Origin: JAPOXR01 sp965221815
Lineage (GTDB): Bacteria > Pseudomonadota > Alphaproteobacteria > Rhodobacterales > Rhodobacteraceae
Direction: 5' to 3'
Assembly: GCA_965221815.1 (NCBI GenBank)
Contig: OZ244915.1
Location: 620,001 to 684,000 of the forward strand
Length of the DNA stretch: 64,000 bases
The notes beneath the pieces were generated by a model. It saw nothing but the letters and a program-made list of their open reading frames with translations. It searched no databases and was not told the DNA's origin. Made by a program: the position numbers and the translations under genes. Shown here in pieces: positions 17,738-25,871 of this stretch (positions are counted from its first letter, which is position 1; every line of letters begins with the position of its first letter).

Positions 17738-17812
17738 TGGTGCCTGGGGGCGGATTTGAACCACCGACACGAGGATTTTCAGTCCACTGCTCTACCCCTG
17801 AGCTACCCAGGC
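17738..17812 (-). tRNA. tRNA-Phe (anticodon GAA)
   Basis: A 75-nt gene with the CCA encoded. Acceptor GCCTGGG pairs with CCCAGGC. The D-arm is AGCTCAGGGGTAGAGC, the anticodon loop CTGAAAA gives anticodon GAA, and the T-arm is GGTGGTTCAAATCCGCC. It lies downstream of the yacG remnant on the same strand, as in many alphaproteobacteria. Confidence 0.97.
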
Positions 17813-17898
17813 ACAAGGTGACGTTCACTACGACAGACCGTCAATCCTGTCCATAGGTGAATTGTCATGGCATACCGTTTCGAAACCGCGTTGTATTT

Positions 17899-18083
17899 TC
17901 AGGTCGTTTCTTGCTCTTTGGGAGTCCGAAGGTCCCGATCTGCAGTCTCGGCGCCACGACGCGCTTCTGGCGGAATCGCGTCGCTTGCGTCAAGCCAACA
18001 GCCAGGATCAATATTGGCACAGCGGCACGAACAAAAGGGACGAAACGCTCTTCCGCAACGTCATTGCAAACCGGGCCGTTCAT
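17899..18083 (-). pseudogene. yacG: DNA gyrase inhibitor YacG, frameshifted and damaged
   Basis: YacG is a tiny zinc protein with two CxxC-like pairs that inhibits gyrase. The ATG at 18081-18083 overlaps the RNase E/G stop by four bases, as expected in this operon, and reads MNGPVCNDVAEER. The first zinc motif, normally CP-x-C, has lost its first Cys (GPVC). After about 13 codons, near 18045, similarity moves one frame over to FRPFCSCRCANIDPGCWLDA. This matches the conserved R-F-R-P-F-C-S-x-R-C-x-x-x-D-L-x-x-W-L block. A one-base deletion would explain the shift. The lost cysteine and further unusual changes (PGCWL for LGRWL) suggest real decay rather than a sequencing error. Confidence 0.7.
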
Positions 18084-19144
18084 TCTTCGAGCCATCGACA
18101 GAGCGGATATCTCTCACGATGCCGATGTATTTCATAATGACCGAGACGTGTCCATCCGACCAGCGTGGTTGCGACGCAATCAGCAAGGAAGGTTTGACGG
18201 AGTGTATCTTCAACCTGTTGCCGTCCTCGGTCGGTGAGAGGTGCAAAATCAATCACGATCTGTCCTCCGAGGCCACGAATCCGCATATGTCGTGGCAACT
18301 CCCGGGCGGCGGCAAGGTTCGTATGCAGCCCTGACTTTCCTGACAGGTCACGGCCACTATTGACGTCAATCGCAACAAATGCATGCGTTGGCTCCACAAC
18401 GAGATTTCCGCCGTTGGCAAGTGGCGCTTCCCGATTGATGAAGGGTTCAAGCATCTCGAAGATGATCTCTTGATCGAATGTATCCCCTCCAGAAATGATA
18501 TCGAGGGACGCCGTGTCGCCCCAATTTGCGATCATGCGATCCAATATTGATGGTGGAGAGCCGAGGATTGTGAATTGATCTCCCGGATCTTGTTCCATGA
18601 TCTGCCTGTAGTCATGCGACAATCGGTCGAGATCATCGGTGAGTTGCCTGTCACTGGCAAACATCGCAGAACTGCGGACAATGAATCCGAGCGCATCATC
18701 ATGGTGGGTCGTTGCATGTTGCACGTGTTGCCGAATCCTCTTTCTGACTTCCGGATCATTGATTTTTCTGGGTATCGTGACAGCACGGCGGGAATCTGTT
18801 GCGATCAGGTAACGACCACGGATTTCCAAACGGGTTGTGAGCGGGATCAGTTTTCCCTGATCGGCGTAACCACTGACTTGTACGCGCAGGGGTTCCCCCT
18901 CTCTCAGGGGCTTTGCGCATCGCAAAAAGCCGTGGCGCTGTTTGCCAAGCCGCACGATCCAGGCGCCTTGCCCCTTCAGCGCGCGCTCGACGATGCCCGA
19001 GAGAATGGTTCCGGGCTCGATCTCGCTTTCGGGGGGTTGAAACAGGAAGTCATCAAGAACGTCGTCAGTGATGACGGCGACGATCTCGCGATTGTCCAGT
19101 CGTGTCTGGACGATTCTACGAATCAGTGCCAGACTCCTGGTCAA
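18080..19144 (-). CDS. Ribonuclease E/G family endoribonuclease (short form)
   Basis: The 354-residue protein keeps the RNase E/G catalytic core: an S1 RNA-binding region (VERALKGQGAWIVRLGKQRHGFL), the 5'-sensor and the DNase-I-like domain. Both metal-binding Asp residues are visible in VAIDVNSGR and GGQIVIDFAPL. The zinc-link cysteines and C-terminal scaffold of full RNase E are absent, as in the short RNase encoded beside maf and yacG in many alphaproteobacteria. The best start is the TTG at 19142-19144, which gives the normal N-terminus but overlaps maf by 29 bases. No ATG occurs before the conserved part. Expression is probably coupled to maf. Confidence 0.87.
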   Translation of the reverse strand: MTRSLALIRRIVQTRLDNREIVAVITDDVLDDFLFQPPESEIEPGTILSGIVERALKGQGAWIVRLGKQRHGFLRCAKPLREGEPLRVQVSGYADQGKLIPLTTRLEIRGRYLIATDSRRAVTIPRKINDPEVRKRIRQHVQHATTHHDDALGFIVRSSAMFASDRQLTDDLDRLSHDYRQIMEQDPGDQFTILGSPPSILDRMIANWGDTASLDIISGGDTFDQEIIFEMLEPFINREAPLANGGNLVVEPTHAFVAIDVNSGRDLSGKSGLHTNLAAARELPRHMRIRGLGGQIVIDFAPLTDRGRQQVEDTLRQTFLADCVATTLVGWTRLGHYEIHRHRERYPLCRWLEE

Positions 19145-19703
19145 ATTGATAACCGGCGTTTTTCAGAAGTTGAAATGTCTCTGTCAACGGGAGGCCGACG
19201 ACTGACGTGAATGAACCGCGTAGCCATGGAATAAAGCGCCTCGCCTTTCCCTGGATGCCATATGCACCGGCTCGACCTTGCCATTCCCCCGATTGGATAT
19301 AGGCATTGATGTCTTGATCCGACAATTGGCAAAACTTTACCACGGTCAGCACGTTGCGTTGCCACATATGTGCGACCGTTTTGACGGCCACAGCGGTGAT
19401 GACGCGATGGCGCCGTCCCGACAGTTTGCGCAAAAATGTTCGTGCCATCGCTGCGTTCTTTGGCTTGCCAAGAATGAGTCGACCAACGGCAACAGTTGTG
19501 TCGGCTGCAAGGATGATGTCACCAGATGTGATATCGACTGCATTCGCCTTTTCTGCGGCCAGACGGCGGCAATAGTGTCGTGGCTTTTCGCCGACACGCG
19601 GTGTTTCATCAATATCGGGGTTGAGGATCTCGTCGGGTTGGGCACCGATCTGAAGAAGAAGATCCTTTCTCTGCGGACTGGCAGAGGCCAGAACAAGGCG
19701 CAT
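19116..19703 (-). CDS. maf: Maf-family nucleoside triphosphate pyrophosphatase
   Basis: The 195-residue house-cleaning NTP pyrophosphatase of the YhdE/YceF type (dTTP/UTP or m7GTP) begins LVLASASPQRKDLL, the Maf signature (S-x-S-P-x-R-x-x-L-L). It has the catalytic Asp in ILAADTTVAV, a K-P-x-x-x-x-A-x-x-x-L block (GKPKNAAMARTFLRKLSGR), and the late GRAGAYGIQGKARRFI. Key residues appear intact. It begins five bases after infA on the same strand and overlaps the RNase gene, so infA-maf-RNase-(yacG) is a single operon. Confidence 0.93.
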   Translation of the reverse strand: MRLVLASASPQRKDLLLQIGAQPDEILNPDIDETPRVGEKPRHYCRRLAAEKANAVDITSGDIILAADTTVAVGRLILGKPKNAAMARTFLRKLSGRRHRVITAVAVKTVAHMWQRNVLTVVKFCQLSDQDINAYIQSGEWQGRAGAYGIQGKARRFIPWLRGSFTSVVGLPLTETFQLLKNAGYQFDQESGTDS

Positions 19704-19708
19704 TCCCG

Positions 19709-19927
19709 CTATTTGTATCTGAAGTTGATACGCCCCTTGGACAGGTCATACGGTGTCATTTCGACACGGACGCGATCTCCGGCCAGAACCCGAATTCTAT
19801 TCTTGCGCATTTTTCCTGCCGTATGTGCGATGATCTGATGGCCGGTTTCCAACTCGACCCTGAACGTCGCATTCGGCAGGAGTTCTTTCACGACGCCGGG
19901 AAATTCGAGCAGTTCTTCCTTTGCCAT
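19709..19927 (-). CDS. infA: Translation initiation factor IF-1
   Basis: The 72-residue OB-fold protein binds the ribosomal A site during initiation. It reads MAKEELLEFPGVVKELLPNA and ends DLSKGRINFRYK, the full family length. The ATG at 19925-19927 has AGGAG six bases upstream. It is the first gene of the infA-maf-RNase E/G operon. Confidence 0.97.
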   Translation of the reverse strand: MAKEELLEFPGVVKELLPNATFRVELETGHQIIAHTAGKMRKNRIRVLAGDRVRVEMTPYDLSKGRINFRYK

Positions 19928-19977
19928 CTTGACTCCTGATCTCACAATGACGATCGCCAGTCTTGGCGAACAGGCCA

Positions 19978-20006
19978 TATCTATATAGGCTTGTGCATGT
20001 TTTCAA
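19978..20006 (-). promoter_or_regulatory. Candidate sigma-70 promoter for the infA operon
   Basis: Read on the minus strand, TTGAAA (20001-20006) and TAGATA (19978-19983) are separated by 17 bases and lie about 50 bases before the infA start. Match to consensus is moderate. Confidence 0.4.
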
Positions 20007-20099
20007 CACGACACTCCAGACCGGGTGCCGCTGTTGACGTGCTGCGATGTGTCTTCTGGCCGGATTGAACGGGTAAATTGCCGTAGATATGTTGCGGAA

Positions 20100-21389
20100 T
20101 CAGAGCTGCGGGTAGAGTGGAAAACGGGCGCACAGTTCTTTGACCTGTGACCGAACTGATTCTTCAATCTTGGCATTGCCGGCAGAGCCATTATTCTGAA
20201 GACCATTGAGTGTGGTCGTGATCAGGTCGGCGGTCAAGGCGAATTCATCTGTCCCGAAGCCGCGCGTGGTGCCGGCGGGTGAGCCCAAACGCAGACCGGA
20301 TGTGACAGTCGGTTTTTCTTCGTCGAAGGGAATCGCATTCTTGTTGCAGGTGATGCCAGCGCGCCCCAGGGCTTCTTCACTGGCGTTTCCCTTCAGATTT
20401 TTGGGGCGCAGGTCAACCAGCACAATATGTGTGTCAGTGCCACCCGTGACGATATCAAATCCTGACTCTGACAGGCGCTCAGCCAGAATCCGGGCATTGG
20501 CGACAACATTCCTGGCATAGTCCTGAAATTCCGGTTGCAAGGCTTCACCAAATGCCACGGCCTTGGCGGCAATCACATGCATCAAGGGCCCGCCCTGGAT
20601 GCCTGGAAAGATCGCGGAATTGACTGCCTTGGCAATGTCCGCGTTGTTGGTCATGATGGCACCACCGCGTGGCCCGCGCAGGGTCTTGTGTGTGGTCGTC
20701 GTCACAATATGCGCATGGGAGAAAGGAGATGAACAGACTGTCCCGGCAACAAGCCCGGCAAAATGCGCCATATCGACAAGCAGGTAAGCACCAACTTCAT
20801 CAGCAATGCGCCGAAATCGTGCAAAATCGATTTGTCGCGGAATCGCCGAGCCACCCGCAATAATGATTTTCGGTCGATGGGCTTTTGCCGTTGTTTCGAC
20901 CTGGTCATAGTCGATCATGTGGTCTTGCCTGCGCACACCATAATGCACGGCATGAAACCATTTGCCAGACTGATTTGGGCGGGCACCATGGGTGAGATGA
21001 CCGCCTGCCGCGAGTTCCATACCGAGAATGGTATCGCCAGGACGCAGCAGCGCGGTAAACACCGCCTGATTGGCCTGGCTGCCTGAGTGCGGTTGGACAT
21101 TGGCATATTGACACCCGAACAACTGGCAGAGTCGCTCAATGGCCAGTTTCTCTGCAATGTCGACGAATTCGCAGCCACCATAATAGCGGCGCCCCGGATA
21201 ACCTTCAGCATATTTGTTGGTCATGACCGAGCCTTGCGCTTCAAGCACTGCGCGCGAGACGATATTCTCCGAAGCGATCAACTCGATTTCATCACGTTGT
21301 CGGCCAAGTTCTTGACCAATGGATGCGAAGATCTCGGGGTCGGTATCCGCCAGTTCGGCGTGAAAACCTCTGGGTATCTGTTTGTTCAT
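20100..21389 (-). CDS. glyA: Serine hydroxymethyltransferase
   Basis: The 429-residue pyridoxal-phosphate enzyme interconverts serine and glycine while charging tetrahydrofolate. PLP Lys is in the VTTTTHKTLRGPRGG block. Also visible are the N-terminal ELIASENIVSRAVLEAQGS, TNKYAEGYPGRRYYGG, QPHSGSQAN and VDMAHFAGLVA. The length and ends are normal (PLYPQL). In many alphaproteobacteria nrdR and ribD follow glyA; here infA lies downstream instead. The start ATG follows a short gap after the divergent nadK. Confidence 0.97.
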   Translation of the reverse strand: MNKQIPRGFHAELADTDPEIFASIGQELGRQRDEIELIASENIVSRAVLEAQGSVMTNKYAEGYPGRRYYGGCEFVDIAEKLAIERLCQLFGCQYANVQPHSGSQANQAVFTALLRPGDTILGMELAAGGHLTHGARPNQSGKWFHAVHYGVRRQDHMIDYDQVETTAKAHRPKIIIAGGSAIPRQIDFARFRRIADEVGAYLLVDMAHFAGLVAGTVCSSPFSHAHIVTTTTHKTLRGPRGGAIMTNNADIAKAVNSAIFPGIQGGPLMHVIAAKAVAFGEALQPEFQDYARNVVANARILAERLSESGFDIVTGGTDTHIVLVDLRPKNLKGNASEEALGRAGITCNKNAIPFDEEKPTVTSGLRLGSPAGTTRGFGTDEFALTADLITTTLNGLQNNGSAGNAKIEESVRSQVKELCARFPLYPQL

Positions 21390-21620
21390 GGATCATTCAG
21401 CTGTGGCAGGTCGATGAGAGGATTGTGCGGCAATCTGACGTGAAATTCAACTAAAAGATAAAGGGTAAGGGGATTCCGACCGATTTCATGGTATATTCAA
21501 TGGCCAGAGGGGCCATGCCGGTGCGATCACCTGCTGCATGTGCCGCACCGCGCGCGGCTGACATGCTGTTATGTCGCATATGGTTGTGTGATATGACGAA
21601 AACGGAGTGAGTGAGGAAAT

Positions 21621-22388
21621 ATGGTTGATCTGCGGCAAATCCGGTTTCTATCCAGCGAAACCCCGCACGCAATCGCGTCAAGACGGCGTTTGGTTGAGAT
21701 CTATGGTAATGCCGCAGAAGACGATGCTGACGTGATTGTCGCCCTGGGGGGCGATGGATTCATGCTCCAGACATTGCACAGGGCACAGAAATTGGGCCGT
21801 CCCGTTTACGGAATGAATCGCGGTACGGTCGGCTTTCTCATGAATGGGTATCAGGAAGAGGATTTGCATGATCGCCTGGCGGCGGCCGAGGAAGAAGTGA
21901 TCAACCCGTTGCGTATGCGGGCGGTTGATCTTGATGATCATGAGCATACGGCTTTGGCGATTAATGAAGTGTCACTGATCCGCGCTGGACCCCAGGCACT
22001 GCGGCTACGGATTTTTGTGGACGGGAAATTACGCCTCGAGGAATTGGTCTGCGACGGAGCCATTGTCTGTACGCCCGCCGGTTCCACGGCCTACAACTAT
22101 TCAGCGCATGGGCCCATTCTGCCGATTGGTTGCAATGTGCTGGCCTTGACTCCGACTGCACCATTTCGCCCCCGCCGCTGGCGGGGAGCCCTGTTGCCGA
22201 TGTCAGCACATGTTCGATTCGATGTGCTTGATACGGAAACACGACCGGCGATGGCAGATGCGGATGCCCGTTCGGTGGACCGGATTCGTTTGGTCGAGAT
22301 TGCAAGTGAGCCGACGATTTGCCACCGTCTGCTGTTTGACCGTGGGCATGGTCTTGAAGAACGGTTGCTCAGCGAACAGTTCCGCTAA
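21621..22388 (+). CDS. nadK: NAD kinase
   Basis: The 255-residue cytosolic enzyme phosphorylates NAD to NADP. The GGDG motif is in VIVALGGDGFMLQTLH. GMNRGTVGFLMN, the conserved Asn-Glu of LAINEVSL, and TPAGSTAYNYSAHGPILP follow in the usual order. The length is typical of the alphaproteobacterial type. It is divergent from glyA, and the accessory region begins right after its stop. Confidence 0.96.
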   Translation: MVDLRQIRFLSSETPHAIASRRRLVEIYGNAAEDDADVIVALGGDGFMLQTLHRAQKLGRPVYGMNRGTVGFLMNGYQEEDLHDRLAAAEEEVINPLRMRAVDLDDHEHTALAINEVSLIRAGPQALRLRIFVDGKLRLEELVCDGAIVCTPAGSTAYNYSAHGPILPIGCNVLALTPTAPFRPRRWRGALLPMSAHVRFDVLDTETRPAMADADARSVDRIRLVEIASEPTICHRLLFDRGHGLEERLLSEQFR

Positions 22389-22538
22389 TGAACAAAAAAG
22401 GGAATGATATACCTGACGCCCCATTGGACTACTAAGTCGTGGTTACGAGGGATTGATAATAGAATATGTAGCGGCGCGGGTCGTTAAGTCTATAACCCCT
22501 TTCAGAGAGCCTATATGTTATCGCCGTTCGGGGTGATT

Positions 22539-22753
22539 TCAGCCTAACCAACACTCTGATCCGTTCTGTCTCGCCGTGCTGCAGGACACGACGACTGCCG
22601 TGTCGTGAAGCCGCTTCTTTTTTGAAATGGCCACGATCGGACGGCGCTTGTCATCGAATCCGAATTCTCTGGAGACCTCCGTTTCAGGGAAACTGCACCC
22701 AAATGCTGACCGGTCAATTTGGCAGAAACAGGAGAACCCACCGGATTCGGCAC
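22539..22753 (-). pseudogene. MazF/PemK-like toxin fragment
   Basis: On the minus strand a frame reads FSCFCQIDRSAFGCSFPE, then FGFDDKRRPIVAISKKKR and LHDTAVVVSCSTARQNG before a stop at 22539. This resembles the core of MazF/PemK/PhnA-like growth inhibitors, K-x-R-P-V-V-V-I-S ... TAIVVPLST. The normal N-terminus is not in the same frame: a GTG at 22753 gives PNPVG in the neighbouring frame, so a frameshift near 22735 is likely. The protein also ends early. It lies antisense to the false upstream extension of the VapE fragment. I consider this a broken toxin; no antitoxin partner is visible. Confidence 0.4.
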
Positions 22754-22769
22754 GACATTTTATCTGCCA

Positions 22770-23517
22770 GCCGCCCCCGGAGTTTTGGAACGAGGGCCAT
22801 GGTGAAGCCCTGGTGCTGGCCGATGATCCGAAGCGGTTTGCCGAATCCCTGCAAGGCAAGATTGTTGTCGAGGCCTCCGAGATGGCCGGTCTGGCACGGG
22901 CGAACCTGGAACGATTGAAGGCCAATGTCTCACGGCGCAATGATGGATCTGTCCGGCTGGCCTATCGCCGCAACCCGGAGCCGATGCCCAGGCGGGCGAT
23001 CTTCTTCGGCACAAGCAACGATGACGAGTGTCTGCCGAATGATGCCACCGGCAACCGGCGGTTCGTGGTGGTCGAGTTGCAGGGGGATCGGGCCAGGATG
23101 CAGGTCGAGGACTACATGGCTGAACACCGCGACGAATTGTGGTCCGCTGCGGCCTACGAGTACCTGCACAAAGAACAGCGGGCCAATCTGCCCTACGAGT
23201 TGAAGGCGGCGCAGACGGAGCACAACGAGCGGTACCGCCGTGGGGATATGATTGTCGAAGACCAGCTGGCTGCGGCCAAGTTCGGCGATACAGCCCTGGA
23301 TCCCGGCATGACGATCCGCGAGATCACGCACAGGATGTTCACCGATTCCAATGAAGCAGATCAGATGTTGCGGCAATCATTCTGGGCCAATCGCCTGGGC
23401 AAGGCCCTGACAAGCCAGGGATGGGAACGCAGGCGGGCATCGGCCAGTGGCAAGCGGCAATCTTTGTGGAGATGTCCCACGGGAGAGGGTGGCAGGGGTG
23501 GCAGAGTATCAACATAG
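22770..23517 (+). pseudogene. VapE/virulence-associated-E-type phage or plasmid ATPase, C-terminal fragment
   Basis: Similarity begins at about PPPEFWNEGHG and continues through LQGKIVVEASEMAGLARA, NVSRRNDGSVRLAYRRNPEP, AIFFGTSNDDECLPNDATGN and RRFVVVEL. These are the Walker-B-to-arginine-finger region of VapE-family primase-associated helicases found in phages and islands. The N-terminal half, including the Walker A loop, is missing. Codons 5' of 22770 look unrelated and run antisense to the MazF-like relic, so the gene has been cut by a deletion or insertion. A frame is open from ATG 22627, but I do not believe the first 48 codons. The final 30 residues (RRASASGKRQSLWRCP) also look like junction sequence. 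Confidence 0.75.
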
Positions 23518-23571
23518 CTGACACAAAAAAATGTTGCTGACCCCACGCCCCGTCCGCCCTTGCATTGACCA

Positions 23572-23586
23572 CCCCCCCCCCCCCCC
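23572..23586. repeat. Run of 15 cytosines
   Basis: An uninterrupted C15 tract lies between the VapE fragment and the secreted-protein gene, about 115 bases before that gene's start codon. Such tracts slip easily in replication and in sequencing. Confidence 0.9.
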
Positions 23587-23700
23587 ATGCTAGAGATCAC
23601 CCTGCGGCGGGGACTCTCTTGCCTGTGCAGCCCCGTTGTACCCATCTTCCTGGGTCAAAGCACTGCGCGGGCGATCATGCTTTTGAAAGGGGAGACCCTC

Positions 23701-24297
23701 ATGACACACTTGACCAGAACCATAGCCCTGGCCCTCGCGGCCGCCATCACCGCCCTGGTGGTTGCCGCGAGTGCGCAGGCGCAGACCACCTGCACCCGGG
23801 CGACTTGCGCCATGACACTCAAAAGAGTTTCCGTAGTCGTCGACGGCTGTGGCGACCACGCCAGGCCGGGCCGCTTCGCGCTCACCCTCTCGAGCACCGA
23901 CGGCCAAACCCGCACTCGAAATGACTTCCCGAGCGTTGTTTTTGCCGAGCTTGGGACAGAACACCGGATGAATGGCGCATTCAAAGACTGGGAATGGCGA
24001 AATGAGAATAGCAACAGAGGTGCATGGCAGCGAGTCCCCCCTATGAGATGGGGCATCGCCGCCCCTGGTATTGGGGAGCACATCTTCGAGGTGCGGCCCG
24101 TCGCCGGCGCCCACATCTGGAGCAACCGCGAGCGCAACAATCCCAACCAGGGCCCCGGCGAGCTGGTGGTGATGACCTTACGATTGACCTCCGTCGCCAA
24201 CGCGACCAGCTCAGGATCGGCCTACTTCCTGTTCATGGGCGGCAAGGGCTGCGCGCGGGTCAATGAGGGCGGCGGATTGCTCGGCGGCAACCAGTGA
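23701..24297 (+). CDS. Secreted protein of unknown function
   Basis: The 198-residue product starts at ATG 23701, preceded by GGGGAGA. It carries a clear Sec signal peptide (IALALAAAITALVVAASAQAQ, cut after AQA). The mature part has four Cys, three near its N-terminus (TCTRATC and DGCGD) and one near the C-terminus (GKGCARV). They could form two disulfides in the periplasm or outside the cell. I recognise no domain. The gene has its own strong terminator and lies among phage and IS relics, so it may be cargo of a mobile element. The base composition is GC-rich compared with the segment downstream of 26.7 kb. Confidence 0.65.
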   Translation: MTHLTRTIALALAAAITALVVAASAQAQTTCTRATCAMTLKRVSVVVDGCGDHARPGRFALTLSSTDGQTRTRNDFPSVVFAELGTEHRMNGAFKDWEWRNENSNRGAWQRVPPMRWGIAAPGIGEHIFEVRPVAGAHIWSNRERNNPNQGPGELVVMTLRLTSVANATSSGSAYFLFMGGKGCARVNEGGGLLGGNQ

Positions 24298-24329
24298 CCT
24301 GACCGCCGGCCGATCGGACCCACCACAAG

Positions 24330-24355
24330 GGGCGGCCATGCGGTCGCCCTTTTTT
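24330..24355 (+). terminator. Rho-independent terminator of the secreted-protein gene
   Basis: An 8-bp stem (GGGCGGCC / GGTCGCCC, one G-T pair) with an ATGC loop and six T, 33 bases after the stop codon. Confidence 0.9.
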
Positions 24356-24373
24356 GTATTGTACAATACAAAA
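24352..24373. repeat. 22-bp perfect AT-rich palindrome
   Basis: The bases TTTTGTATTGT and ACAATACAAAA form an unbroken 22-bp palindrome directly after the terminator. Its size and symmetry suit a binding site for a dimeric regulator or recombinase. No gene with a plausible start lies close downstream, so it may be the operator of a lost gene. Confidence 0.85.
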
Positions 24374-24502
24374 TCCTCGACAAGTACCCACAATGTTTGC
24401 ACTTTGTGACGGCTTTGTCAGGCCCCGCAGACCCAATCGCCTGTGCAATCGGTCATGCGGGCCGCGTCAGCGCCTTCACCCGATCCGCCCACGCCCGCGC
24501 CT

Positions 24503-24569
24503 GCGGCCCAGTCCCGGGGACACGACGTGAGGGCGAAGCCCGAACGGAGGGGATCCGGGACTGGGCCGC
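24503..24569. repeat. 15-bp inverted repeat enclosing a smaller hairpin
   Basis: GCGGCCCAGTCCCGG at 24503-24517 is perfectly complementary to 24555-24569. The 37-base loop contains a second stem, GGGC-GAA-GCCC, at about 24531-24541. As RNA this would fold into a long stem with an inner hairpin. It lies in a 350-base stretch with no gene between the palindrome and the transposase relic. It could be an IS end, a recombination site or a structured RNA. Confidence 0.8.
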
Positions 24570-24731
24570 CGAAAATGTCTTGCCGGATCAGGTGGGGTCC
24601 TCCATCGGTTTGTCACGATCCATGTGACAGAGACGGAGACCCCCGCTGCCAGTTTTTGGCTGGCCTGGTCCTGTGATCAGAAACGCCAGGATGGGTGATG
24701 TCTGTGATCCCCTGGCGATGCCGCTGTCCGG

Positions 24732-25639
24732 ATGCGCCAGGATCTTGTCCATCGCTGGCGTCAGGCCATTCGTGATGGCCTGACAACGACAGACGCGGCC
24801 CGGGCGGTCAATGTACCCCGTGCCACCCTGTATCGCTGGGAACAATCCCCTGAGCTGCTGTCGCGGCGGCCCCACCGGTGCCGCCAAGGACCACCCCGCG
24901 CGGCGATCCGGCAGCGGATCACAGAGCGGCGCCAGGACTGTCCCGCCTGGGGTCGCGGCAAGATCGCGGCGATCCTGCGCCGGGACGGACATCCGATCTC
25001 GACAGCCACGGTCGGGCGTGTGATCGCTGACAGGGTCGCACGCCAGCAGATCGCCCCGGTCAGTGCTTTCACGCATGATAGCCAAACGAAACGGCGGACC
25101 CGGAGACCCTATGCAGTGCGCATCTCCGGGGCCCTGAAAGCCCAGGCACCCGGCGACGCGGTGCAGGTCGATACGCTCACCGCCGCCCTCTGCCCCGGCC
25201 GGACCGTCCAACATGTCACCGCTCTTGACCGTCATTCACAATGGGGATCCGCCAGGGCCGCCACCCACGCCACCGCCAGCCGCGCCGCACGCCCATCCGA
25301 CACACGGGGCGCCCATGCGCCTTTTCCCATCACCGCCCTCCCGATCGACGGCGGCTCCGCGTTCAGGGCCGCAATGAGGCCGCCGGCCAGGCCACAGGCC
25401 TCACACGGGCCGTGCGGCCACCCAAAGGGGCGAAAATGAACGGGGCCGTCGACAGGATGCCAGCGACAGGGAGACACGAATTCGACACTGTGCAGGACAC
25501 CGCCACCCATATCACCGAACTCAACCCCCTGATCGACACACATCTCGACCTGGACAACGGATGGAGACCCCATGACGCACGTGATGATCAGACGCCAAAC
25601 GAATATCTCGAATCATTGCGAATCGCTGCAAACCCATGA
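24732..25639 (+). pseudogene. IS481-like transposase, frameshifted
   Basis: The first frame (24732-25439) has an N-terminal helix-turn-helix (TTDAARAVNVPRATLYRW), a linker (KIAAILRRDGHPISTATVGR), and the start of an rve integrase core with first Asp in APGDAVQVDTL and second in LPIDGGSAF. Near 25372 homology passes to the next frame, giving KMNGAVDRM, HEFDTVQDTATHITELNPLI and TPNEYLESLRIA to the stop at 25639. The third catalytic residue, Glu in active relatives (NGAVER), is Asp here. The single-base shift plus loss of the Glu show it is dead. I did not find matching terminal repeats. Confidence 0.8.
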
Positions 25640-25871
25640 GAAGCCCGCGTCTCATATGTCGTGAGCAGGGACAGCGGCCTTGACAGCGAGGGCGGACACA
25701 CATAGAAGCCCGCCCGGGATTGAGACCTACCGCCGAGGGCGTGCGTTGTGTCAGTCTCACCACCCACCCGAACTGCATTGGTGCATACCCACGGCGGGAC
25801 CCTACTCCGGCCGAAATCGGCGAACTGTAAACCGCAGCCCGAAATATTCTGTCCGACTTCCGGGGGCAGTC

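Noticed and set aside
22627..22770. N-terminal extension of the VapE-like frame
   Set aside because: No similarity to the family and antisense to a better MazF-like match.
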